Both the position numbers and the translations under genes were made by a program. DNA of 64,000 bases from Fratercula arctica (taxonomy: Eukaryota > Chordata > Aves > Charadriiformes > Alcidae): NCBI GenBank assembly GCA_947846985.1, contig CANTUZ010000011.1, positions 26,103,089 through 26,167,088 on the forward strand, given 5' to 3'. Below the pieces are notes generated by a model. The model had not been told where the DNA came from, made no database searches, and saw nothing but the letters and a program-made list of their open reading frames with translations. Below are positions 35,941 to 46,400 of the stretch, one piece after another (position 1 is the first letter of the stretch; the number at the start of each line of letters is the position of its first letter).

Positions 35941-36679
35941 CATGAGGAAGCAATTTCATGAACGTGCAGAAATTAATTTCCCTTCATTTTATTCAGCGTT
36001 ACACAGAAATTAAAATGACGGCGAATACTCAAGAAATATAAGCTTGTTATAATGAACAGATGGCAGCTCAGTGAAGATTTGTACGAAGAAGATCACCAGT
36101 CCTTTTGTTTACAACACATACATGTCCTGTTTTGTTTTAATTATATGGTTGTTTTTCCACCCAGACTATTCACTTAAAAAAACCCAACAAAAACAAAACC
36201 CACCACCACTGTGTTTATGTCAGCAAAGCTAATAAGCAATCCGCAAACCGGAACCGTGTAAGCAAATGCTCATGAATATTGAGAACTTTCTGATAGATGC
36301 GGTGTCTGCCTGTGTTGTTTGGATCCATCTTGATGTCCCTTGTGAAGTCAAAAGAAGCAAGGAACAAAATCATCTTCAATCGCTGTCTGGCCAGGAGCTC
36401 AGGGCTTTTCTGAATATTTTTATGTTACGCTTTGTTAAATCCATTTAAGAGTCTTATATTCATGAGTGAAATGTTTGAGGAGGCAAAAAACCCAAATGCT
36501 TTCCCTGTTGTCAAAGGCTGTATGTTTAAGACAGAATTTAACCAGTTTCTAGCTCTTTTATTGTCTCGTATACTTTACACTGTAAATGGCAATGTTTAAT
36601 TACAGGTAATAAACACGAAGCCGCTAACGGGATTATCAACACCAGCTTTCGGTGCTTTGTGCTGCCTGGTAGACAAGGG
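35941..36679. other. unique noncoding DNA, nothing seen
   Basis: AT-rich unique sequence leading up to the CpG-rich block. A TACAG|GTAATA site at 36601-36610 resembles a fused acceptor/donor but has a weak pyrimidine tract and is expected by chance. Confidence 0.65.
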
Positions 36680-37010
36680 GAAGGTGTGATCTGTTACCGC
36701 GGCCTCAGCGGCGAAGGGGAGAATAATCACGGGCGGACCTAAAGGGTGGGTGTTTGAACCGAAAAAAACCTATTTATTCGTCTTGGTTTGAGCCTCATGT
36801 GTGAGAACCTGTCGCCGCTTCCCATGGCTGCGGCCCCCTCTAGCGGCACCTCGCCCGCCGGCAGCGGCTGCCCGCCGCGCCCGTGGCCGGGGCTGGCCCC
36901 CGGGGCGTGTGGCCAGTGCTGGCCCCTGGCACCTGTGGCCACCGCAGCCTCCGGAGCTGCTGCCGGGCAGAGCAGCGTCCGGCCGGAGCTGATGCTCGAG
37001 GGGTGGCTGA
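36680..37010. promoter_or_regulatory. CpG-rich island
   Basis: About 330 bases with roughly 30 CpGs, peaking at 36810-36990, in a neighbourhood almost devoid of CpG. An ATG at 36824 (CCCATGGCTG, reasonable Kozak context) opens a frame to 37030 rich in Ala, Pro and Gly. This composition is what any GC-rich DNA encodes, and I recognise no protein. The block may be a promoter or a developmental regulatory island; I find no TATA box and no strong donor directly downstream. Confidence 0.6.
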
Positions 37011-38194
37011 AGTCTGAAAAATTCAGTTAAGAAAATACCATCAGCAATGCGAAAACTCGCAGTGAGTTTGGGAATAAATTAGGTGAAAACTGTAGCTTTC
37101 CAGAACCTTCGGGTTTGGTTTTGTTTTGGTTTGGTTTTTTTGTTTTCCCGCCCCCCTCCCCCCCTTAATATAGTGTTCAGTTCAGAAAAATAGTGTCAAT
37201 CATTTAGTTCATTCCTAACCTTGCTCAGTGTTTCATTCTAAACCCCGGAGCTGCTCCTGCCTAGAAATACCCAAATTATAATAGACCTGCATCTCAGCTG
37301 TCAGCTGTTAATACTGCTCAGTCAGTCAGCATTAAGCAAGGTTTAAAAACCTACCTTTACGTCAAAAAAGCCAAAGAAAATACAACTGGTTACGTTTGAC
37401 TTAAACTTACATCCTTACCGAAACAAAAATTTGAAGTCACCAGTGTTCTTATGACGATAAATTCCTTCTGGTATACTATATATTACTTATGTTAAACTAG
37501 TTTAATGTTTCAGAGAAGGACTCGGAGCCTGCAAAGTTTCAGAACTCTTTGCTGTCAGCATTACTGTCAGCAGTATATACAGGGTACCTTGTGCGTACGC
37601 TGTATTTCACGCTGGGCTTCTGCTTCATTCAGTGAACACAAGGGACAGAGCCCATAAAATTAACTCGCTCTAATCTGTGGCTCCAGGCCTGGTGTAGGTT
37701 GTAATTTAACTCCAAATGCAAAATTATTTGGCTTTCATCATCTTTCTGACTGCTTTGCAGTGATTTGGGGTAGTACAAATCCTCACACAGCTGAGGAAAG
37801 GTGCGGCGGGTGGAGGGGGTGCTGTATTATTTATTCCCTTTTGCAACTCAGAAACTGAGGCACAGTATTTTGACATCAATGACAAAAATATACCCTAATT
37901 CAGATTGCAGTGTGGAAGGTCTAGGGCGTGATTTTTTTCAGAGTACTTAGCATTTCCCAGGGCTGTGGGAATAATTTTAGTCTGCTTGAGTTGCTCCCTT
38001 CTTCTGAAATACGACCTCGGAGATCAAGCTGGGAACACGTACAATATAGAAAATGTAATCGGAAGCCATCTTTCAAAACTTCGTTTCAGTGATTTACTTG
38101 TCATCACACAGTTATTCTGTGCTCCTTCCTCGCGGAAACAACCTTCCTCCTCCTAAAAATCTTCTAATCCTCTTCGTTTCTGCTAACCTCATAG
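37011..38194. other. unique noncoding DNA, nothing seen
   Basis: Contains a poly-T/C patch at 37125-37165 and unique AT-rich DNA. TGTCAGCATTACTGTCAGCA at 37552-37571 is a small internal repeat of TGTCAGCA. Confidence 0.65.
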
Positions 38195-38593
38195 AAAAAA
38201 TCAGTGAAGTGCTCTAGGCCGTCACTACACAGCCTGAGATGAGTTCTGTCATTCCTTTACACGTGTGCTTGAAGACTCGGAGGAAAAGAAAGAGAAGAGA
38301 ATGTCGCTAGAGATGGTGCCACTGTGTGTCCAGTGTAACTGGACTGACAGCCCCAAATCTGCCCTTCCTGGGTTGAAGCCACCTTTGTGTTATCCTTTTA
38401 ATAACACCATGTCCAGCCTCTGTGTGTGTAATGTAAATTCTCAGGTTTTTAGGAAAAAAAGCGAGATGAAAAAAGATGATGTGCAAACCCAGAGACTTGC
38501 TCTCTTTTCCCATGCCTCAGCTCTTCATTTCCCTCCACTCTCTTCTGCCTGGAGTCCATCACTGAATGTTTCAGTTATTTCACATAACCAAAG
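38195..38593 (+). other. exon-like segment between good splice sites
   Basis: The acceptor side is a long pyrimidine-rich stretch with CTAAT and CTAAC branch-point-like motifs ending CCTCATAG at 38194. The donor at 38594 is AAAG|GTAAGTTTA, close to the vertebrate consensus. The frame ending at the donor is open from 38238, with an ATG near 38298 (Met-Ser-Leu-Glu-Met-Val), but a stop at 38235 blocks it from the acceptor. So this would be a first coding exon or a noncoding exon. The peptide is rich in Ser, Cys and Lys and matches no family I know. Could be chance. Confidence 0.25.
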
Positions 38594-38668
38594 GTAAGTT
38601 TAAGCAGAAACATTAACTTTTATAAGAAATCTTTAGTGCATAAATGGACAGAACAGTATTTTAAACCA
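38594..38668. other. short unique spacer
   Basis: Unique AT-rich sequence between the donor-like site and the small tandem repeat. Nothing else is seen. Confidence 0.6.
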
Positions 38669-38712
38669 TTAGATTTAAGATATCGTTAGATTTAAGATAT
38701 CATTAAATTTGA
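38669..38712. repeat. 17-bp tandem repeat, 2.5 copies
   Basis: TTAGATTTAAGATATCG is followed by the same 17 bases with one change at the end, then by a partial, diverged third copy (TTAAATTTGAGA). GATATC is itself palindromic. A recent local slippage duplication is the simplest explanation. Confidence 0.9.
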
Positions 38713-40222
38713 GAAGTTATCAGCCTGATAGCACTACACTTGTATTTTAGTTCATTTCTATTACATAGGAAGCCTGAATTCTGTGTCTTGTTCTGCTATT
38801 TTGTTTCTTGATCTTACTATTACATTTACTAAGCAATCTTTTATTTTTAATACTGTTATCCTCAATTCAGAAAACAGAGTCATTCGTAAATACTCAAGGC
38901 TCATTCTGTGCTGCATAGTGCTGTACTCTGGTGGAAGATACTTGGTTCCTCATAACCACTGTGCAACCTCTTCAAATTCATGGGGTGAAGACCAAATTCT
39001 TTTTGCCGTTGCTTTCTCGGCATCCTCTGGGCTGTCTTGGCAAGGATTTGGGGTTTGTTCTGAGCCATCATGGCCAAGCTCATGCATTTCTAAAATCTCT
39101 GGGTTTGGTCAATCACAAGCCATCTGTCTTTGACAGTGGTTTAAACTACTCTACATTACGTTAGACCAGCTGTACATCCACAGCTGTAAGGGAAAGTTTT
39201 TGCTTCACCTCTGTATGCTCTTAATTATCAGGCTGTTTGAGATGTAGGTCAGTGCAGGCTCTAAGCCATGGTAAACTGGTCAAGCTGAAGACCAGGATTT
39301 TCTCCTATCCATTTTGCAAACAGATTCCTGCCCTAAGAAGACTTCAAGATCACCTCACTTGTAGATTACTCCAAAATATAAGAAATGGATCATTCATAAA
39401 GCTTACTCGTGTCCTTGTGTTTACTGAACTTTTGGGGGGAAAAAACCCCAAAGTTGCTCTTTATGTTGCAACACCCCTTAAAATTTTCACCAACTTGTGA
39501 AAAAGGTGCTGGTTATGAATATCGGTGACATAAAGCTGAGTTTTTGTCTCAATTACTTTCAGCAGAGAATGGGGGATACACAACTGATTTCTGCAGGGCA
39601 AGTCAGCCATGGGGGAACCAACAGAAAGCATTTCTTCATCAAAAGAACTATCTTTCACTGCAGCTCAGCCAGTTATGTGATTCAATCATTCCCTTGGCAC
39701 TCCCTGCAGAGGAAACTTGAAGTGACCCTTAAGTTTTCTCCCCTTGGCTCTCAAAGCCTTTTCAGACTGTCAGGCTGCTGTTGTTTTCAGTGTCAGATGG
39801 AGAAAACTGGAGCTTTGGTAAAGTTCTCATTAAAGTACTGTTTTTCAGTCAAAGGCACGAACACTTGACTTGCTTTATTCTCTCAGTTTCTGACTTTACT
39901 GTCCTGCTTTGGTGAACTTGCGTGAAGCCATCACATGGACTTTTATAAGAGCAAACCAACCTAGGAGATCTCTATCAAAAAATACCAGTAACTTCTATTA
40001 AAAGGTTGCTTAGCTGTATTTCTCCATAACAACTAGCATCATAGGCCAAGCCTGCTGCTGTTCTAAATCAATTTTGTCTCAAAATGCAAAAATGGTGATT
40101 TCTTCTTGCCCATCTGCCTCTGCAGACCCTTATATTCCTGTCTCTGATCCTGTAGCGTGACAGCATTAGGTGTCAGCTAAGACTATTAAAGAACTTCTGC
40201 TTGCCTAACCAAACACAATAAG
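38713..40222. other. unique noncoding DNA, nothing seen
   Basis: Frames at 38783-39133 and 39497-39868 (plus) are 116 and 123 codons but show no domain and no paired splice sites. Confidence 0.65.
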
Positions 40223-40402
40223 TACTGGGTCCAGTTCTGGGCTCCCCAGTTCAAGAAGGACAGGGAACTGCTGGAGAGGGTGCAGCAAAGGGCTATCAAG
40301 ATGATGAGGGGATTGGAACACCTCTCCTATGAGGAAAGGCTGAGGGATTTGGGTCTCTTCAGTCTGGAGAAGACTGAGGGGGGATCTTACCAGTGCTTAT
40401 AA
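40223..40402 (+). pseudogene. CR1 ORF2 C-terminal relic, frameshifted
   Basis: Fifty-nine codons are open from the element's first base: [20 protein letters not shown], then [20 protein letters not shown] and [10 protein letters not shown]. Compared with the copy at 10222-10869, the bases after FSLEK are 5 short, which shifts the frame and gives the stop at 40400-40402. No catalytic residues are present in this C-terminal piece. Confidence 0.9.
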
Positions 40403-40720
40403 ATACTTAAAGGGTGGGTGTCAGGAGGATGGGGCCAGGCTCTTCTCAGTGGTGCCCTGGGACAGGACAAGAGGTAATGGGCACAGACTTGAACATAGAA
40501 GTTCCATCTCAACATGAGGAGGAACTTCTTTACTCTGAGAGTGGCAGAGCCCTGGCACAGGCTGCCCAGAGAGGTGGTGGAGTCTCTGTCTCTGCAGACA
40601 TTCCAAACCCGCCTGGACACTGTTCCTGTGCAGCCTGCTCTGGGTGACCCTGCTCTGGCAGGGGGTTGGACTAGATGATCTCCAGAGGTCCCTTCCAACC
40701 CCTACCATTCTGTGAGTCTA
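40223..40720 (+). mobile_element. CR1 LINE, well-preserved 3' part, 498 bp
   Basis: Starts in the ORF2 tail (TACTGGGTCCAGTTCTGGGC) and runs to GGTTGGACTAGATGATCTCC, GGTCCCTTCCAACCCC and a short tail CCATTCTGTGAGTCTAC. Plus orientation. Its clean reading makes it one of the less decayed CR1 copies here. 5'-truncated; target-site duplication is not expected for CR1. Confidence 0.96.
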
Positions 40721-40860
40721 CATTTTGTACCCCAGTACTCGGCATGCCTCAAATAATCCAGTCCAGACTGACGTTTTAGATTTCACTGTGGTCTTGCACA
40801 CCTCTTCCCAAATGACACGCTGGCATTTGGGCTTAACTGGTCAGGGTCAGCTGGGGAACT

Positions 40861-40911
40861 GGTGCAAACCTTTCATCCCTGGCAGCAGCTGGGTGCAAAC
40901 CTTTCATCCCT
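40861..40911. repeat. 31-bp tandem duplication
   Basis: GGTGCAAACCTTTCATCCCT occurs at 40861-40880 and again, exactly, at 40892-40911. The offset is 31 bases. Perfect identity over 20 bases suggests a fairly young slippage event. Confidence 0.92.
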
Positions 40912-41534
40912 CTGCAGTGGGAGCCCGACTGTTTTAGAGCTGCAGCCAGTCGCTATGGTCTGGGCTCAGTCCTCTGCCTGGAAGGGGAATATGACAGCAA
41001 ACTACAGTAAAAACTGCCTTGCAACCCTCCTGTGATCACTGCGGCAGTTGGAGGAATGAGAAATACTGTCCTAAAGGAACCAAATGAGGAGAATGTCATT
41101 ACATTTGATGAGACATCCCCGGTTCCATCTCAGCTGCTTAAAATATCTGGATGAAACATGAATTAGCAGATAAATAAGATAAAATATTCAGTATTTTTAA
41201 AGCTTTCATTAAAAAAAAAAAAAAAAAAAGGAAGAAGAAAAAAGATTGCTGTTTTCCAATGTGGCATGACGGCTGTGGGATTAAGTGTGATTTTCGATTT
41301 TTTGACATTTGCATAAAACTGCACTAACAGTTGGCTGGGTTAAGCCGTATAACTGCAGCGGTATTGCTAAAGACACCATATTCTGTATGGAGATGAAACC
41401 GTTTTGTGAGAGGAGTGCTTAACCTGCTGCAGCCTGTTCTGGTTTGGTGAATTGAAACAAACTATATGAGGAGGCACTGAATAATGATAAAATAGGTATG
41501 GTAAGGCATACGTTGGCGCTGTGTATTGATGTGG

Positions 41535-41562
41535 GCCTCTGTTGGCATGCCTCTGTTGGCAT
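41535..41562. repeat. 14-bp tandem duplication
   Basis: GCCTCTGTTGGCAT is repeated exactly twice head to tail. The unit itself contains a GCC...GGC inverted piece. No function is apparent. Confidence 0.9.
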
Positions 41563-43352
41563 AACAATGCCAGTGAAGCGTTACATATAGATCAGACCTA
41601 AAAAATATTACTAACTTGAAAGGTGATGTGTTAAAACAGCATTAAGTGTTCATTACTGTATGAAGGGAAAGCTTAGGATCTGACAATAGCTTGTGAAATA
41701 ATACTAGGCGGTGTAGCGCTCTCATGACTATGGGGATTTCAACTCTGGTTTTTGTTTACCTTGTTTTTCTGGTGAAGTTTAGAGCCCAACAAATAGTGAA
41801 GCTGCATTAATGAAGATTGGATCAGATTCTGAGGAGACGGTATGGGTTAGCTGAAGGGAAAGTACAACATTTTGTTATAAACTACACTAACACAGGTTTT
41901 CTGACACTTCTGGAAAAAAAAAATCAGTGTACAATAGCGATGGGTCATGTTTTACTAGTGTTGTTATCTGGTTGTTGGCATGTATCCTTACTTGTGTAGC
42001 CATTCCCACATAAATAACATTGCGTTCATACCCTTCTAGATGACATTAAAAGCACATAATTGCATCTTTTTTACCTTATGAAAAATACAGAATGTCAAAG
42101 ACAACTCAAACGATTTATTTTCATAAATGCATTTTTTTGCTGTAGAAATGTAACATTATGAAAAGCCTCAATTTTCTCACAGTCGCAAGTAGTAAATAAC
42201 ACATTACAGCCATTTAACAAATATTCCCAAACCAGCAGCAACATTTAGCTCTGTGAAATAGATTTGTTCTGGATATAAACCAAGGAGAGCAGAATACGTA
42301 TTTCCTGGCCCTTGTGGATATATGTGATGGAGTCGCGCTGGATGACTTGAATTGAGATGGAGCATGTGTATAACGAGTATCCCCTGGACAGGGATGTTTA
42401 TACACATTTCCTCCCACCCTCCCCTTTTCCCTCCCTCCCAAATGCTGCTTATTATGGCTTCTTTCCCCTCACTGAGAAGTGAATTTTAAAGTTATGTTGC
42501 AGTTTTCTCAGTACTGGATAAATGTGTGTAATACATCTCTCATAAAATGTTACTACGCAGATGGGACTGAGAAAACTTTTTCCAGTTTATGAAGCCATCG
42601 TTAGTAATATCTACCACTTATGAATAATAAAAGAAAATGGCCTTTGGCAAATTTTAGAGTTTTGTTTTGCTTTCTGTGGAAATCCTTGAAGAAAAGGAAA
42701 GCTCGGAAATCAAATGGTCAAAGTTTATGATATAAAATCTGCTCAGGTGCAGTCATATACAGCCTCTGTGATTCACATGGGTCATACCTTTTGCACATGC
42801 AGCAAATCCTTTTGTTGTCCCCTTTTTTTTTGGCCACCACTCTTACACCAACAGGCAAATCTCAGTTGCAGTCAGTTCTCATCCTGTATTTTTAATGAGT
42901 AAACAAAGATGAGCTTGGGTACTACTTGCTTTTTATTTGTTTTGATTAATGTACCATATATACTTGTCTACTTTTGTGATGGCAAATGAAAGAAGATATT
43001 AATAATAAATGGAAATAAACAGCTAGTGAACAAAATCTGGAATCAAGATTGACCGGAGGAAGAAAAGTAGATGACAAAACTCTACGGTTTCACTTTATTA
43101 AGAAATAAATGGTGGTGAAGGGTGTTTCCTTTATAACTGGAGGTATAAACAAATGGGACGATTTAGCTGATTTTGAGCTCTTGGTGCCTCAGGGAGCTGC
43201 CAGGAGGCTGTTCTGGGTGTATATTGCACTGCCCTGTTCGGCATAGATAGGAAGGTTTGGAGGCAGAGGGGAAAGGGAGCAAGTTCTTGGTCTGCTGCTG
43301 CTTCTACACTCCCACTGCTCAGTTTTAAGGAGCTCTCGTCTGACCTGTGCAG

Positions 43353-43409
43353 GACACGGTGCCTGTAGGAACTTGTGATTTGGAGCTATCTACCAGGAGT
43401 TCAAAGCAG
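43353..43409 (+). other. exon-like segment, 57 nt, open frame
   Basis: Acceptor-like CTGACCTGTGCAG precedes 57 bases ending at AAAGCAG|GTAAGAGG, a near-consensus donor. One frame is open throughout and reads DTVPVGTCDLELSTRSSKQ, 19 codons with phase 0 at both ends, as in a cassette exon. An alternative acceptor at 43322 gives an 87-nt segment with stops in every frame. I know no protein with this peptide; the acceptor is only moderate, so chance is likely. Confidence 0.15.
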
Positions 43410-46400
43410 GTAAGAGGGAGGTAGTGATGGTAAAATGGGAGAAAAGTAACCAAAAGAGTAGCTGAAGTTTGGTGTTTCTCTTTCATGAATCCACGTGTGA
43501 CAAGGAGCTTCGTAGCTCCGAGGTAGTTCCTGGGCATGCAGAATTGATGGAGTTACGAGGTGAATCCTACTATACTTTGCCATGCCTGAGGTGCTGCAGC
43601 CTGCATGGGGCTGCACCCGGCTGTTTCCTACTTGTGAGAAACTGAGGGGTATTGGCAAGGAGGAAGAAAAATAGTGTCTACTGTGGCTCATGCAGAGGTA
43701 CCAATGGAAATACCAAAAAGGAACTTGTCACAGTCAATGAAAAATTACAACAGGGATATATTGGTCGGTGCTATATGATGAAAGATTCAGTAAATGAATC
43801 CTTTAACTTGGAACGTGTGAAGGCTGAGGAGAAAACATCCTTGGATATCAAAAATTAAGCATTAATGTTTCAGTAGGAGGGAAAATGAGAAAGTGACTGA
43901 GGTTTGCATCATTGTTCACAGGTAATTCTGAAGAACTGGAAAATGATGAAAGGGGATTTTACAAAGAATGCAAAGAGGCATTGTTGCCTGAGGTGTAAGA
44001 TTGCCAGGAATTTCCTGCAGATTTCGGAGATTTAAGCAAGTTTGGGATTTGACCCAAACTTGGTTTTTGGTTTCTAAAAGAGAAATGAAATATATGCCTC
44101 ATTCTCTCTTTGGCAGTGCACTGAGTTGCTTTTGTTCGTGTTTTGATTTACAGAGCTAGTCTCTATCAGACATCTGTTGCTAGATGGATTAACAACGCAC
44201 AGTATTTATTTCTCAGCATGGCTATGCAAACTTCTCAGTACAAAAAGAGAAAATATCAGTGACTATAAATTGATGCAATATTTCAAGGAAGAAAAAAGCC
44301 AAATTCACTAATCATACAGTAAATTATTAAAACATTCCTTTCACTTATCGTAACAACAAAGGACAAGAGACAATATTTCTAAAAAAAAGTTTATATTTAT
44401 GTCTATATTTATATCGACATGTTCTGCTTCTATTTTACTGGGTGTTGTGAGGGAACCTATGATAAAATCAAAGTCATAACTCTTCAGAGCCAAGGATCTG
44501 TACCTAATTTTAAGCATATGAGTAATATGACTGATTCAAGTAGCCTTACCTGGAGGTTTAAAATTATGTTGCAAATTCTTGTCATAGCTGGAGCCTTATT
44601 TTCTTGCTAATCCACAAGTATATCAAGTATCAAGCTTTCATCTAATTTGATTTAATTAGTAAGAAGTGAAATAAATGGTGTCAATATGTGAGGTAAGAAC
44701 GGGGAGAGGTTAAAAATATGACACTCGAGACAGATACCTAAGTGTTCTGACTGAAAATTCAGAGTGATTTGAAAATGTGCAGCGTGTCACTATTGACTTC
44801 TGATTTATGTCCCGTTGGCGCTTGTCTCAAATGGACTTTCAGGACCAGGTTTTTACACAGTTTTATTAAAATAGTAATTCTTAAGATCATCTTAATTGAA
44901 TGCAAACAGATACAATAAATACCACAGATTATATGACTGTTGCAAACTTTAGATGCTTACTGCTGAAAGTTATCTAATAAACTGATGATGCAGAAATTCA
45001 GACATATATGTATATACGTGCATGGGTACAGGCAAACCTCAGCACTTCATTCCAAGCTGGGCAGACATTGCACAGTTCCATATCCTAACGTAAATAGAGT
45101 GAATTAATTCCTTCTCAGCCCAGGGACAGTAATGTGCTCATATGGACAAAAGATTTTCACATGAGGTCTGAAAAGAGTAGGCAGGCTGGGCTACCTATGT
45201 TAATCATCCTTAAAATTTCTAATCACGAATGCTACAAAAATGAGGTTAAAACTTTAGTATCAAGCTTTTGTAGACTGTAACACCCAAGATCTTGAATGAC
45301 AGTAAATAGCTTCATGGTGGTAGCAGACTTGAGTTCCTGAAAGGGTAATGGGCATATTTTTTCCCACTTGTACTTGCAGTTTTCCACTCTAGTTTAAAAA
45401 TCTTGGTTATGAAATTGGCCAAGTACAACCCCCCCTCTTCTTTAATAGCAAAGCTTGTGAAAAAAAATCAGTGCCAGTTACTTAGTGGTTCTTAAATGAC
45501 TTTATATTGAAGATTCAGGACTACACTCTGGGGTTTTTTTGTTGTTTTAAATACTTATAAACATCAAGCACAGTACTGAGTGTTGACCCTTTTTTAACCA
45601 TTCACTAGTACACAGGGCATAATCTTGTTTGATGGATAATCTTTTTAAGTCATACTGGTGTCTGGCCATGTTCTAAACTATCGATCCATTAGGAACTCGA
45701 AGAGGATTCTGCCATTAGCTAAATCAAAGGAGTTAACTGCATTCACAAGAGAGTTAATTGTAGTGCTTGATCTTTATTCTTTCTGTATAGGGAAATGTAC
45801 AGAGTAGCATGACTTTTTATGTCAGGATTTCTCATAAACCACCTTCTGTATTCTGATATGAGTGATCTGTAGTAAAAAAAAATAATTTTCAAGAAGGGCT
45901 GCTTACATTGTTTATAGTAAGTCTTCAATCACTTCTAGATTTTCCTGTATGTCTTGATATAAATTTTCAGTACTGAGAAGATTTATATATTAAAGGTACA
46001 GAGATTCTTGTATAATGAATTCCCATGTTCTTTAAAGCTAATAACCAACGAAGATACGTTTTCAAAATTACTACCCATAACATATTTGTATGCTGCTTGC
46101 TTCAGAGAGATTCTTTAGATTTATTTGAAACATAATTTCCAGACTTCACTAACTTCAAAAGTTACAGACTGCCTTTAGAGAGACTCTTTTGTTACCCCAG
46201 CTGTACTGCAGTCCCACACTGCACTGTTGTACATAGAAAATCTTATGTCTTTGTGTATAAACATGAGCAGAAGAACAGAGTATATTATACCTGGCTTTGG
46301 TAAATTCCATTCAAATTGAACAGTGGTGAAAAGAACACAAAATTAAACTTATTTTATTAATTTCTAGTACAGCTAATAAGAAACAAATCTTTTTCCTAGA

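Larger units (their letters stand above)
40721..43352. other. unique noncoding DNA with small tandem duplications
   Basis: No gene. A19 at 41211-41229 is followed by purine-rich sequence. The stretch 42408-42441 is almost all pyrimidine (CCTCCCACCCTCC and onward). Short frames such as 42204-42441 (minus) are chance. Confidence 0.6.

Noticed and set aside
36601..36612. Fused TACAG|GTAATA site
   Set aside because: CAG|GTAA is expected about four times per strand in 64 kb and this copy has a weak pyrimidine tract. The same holds for sites near 43919 and 52963.
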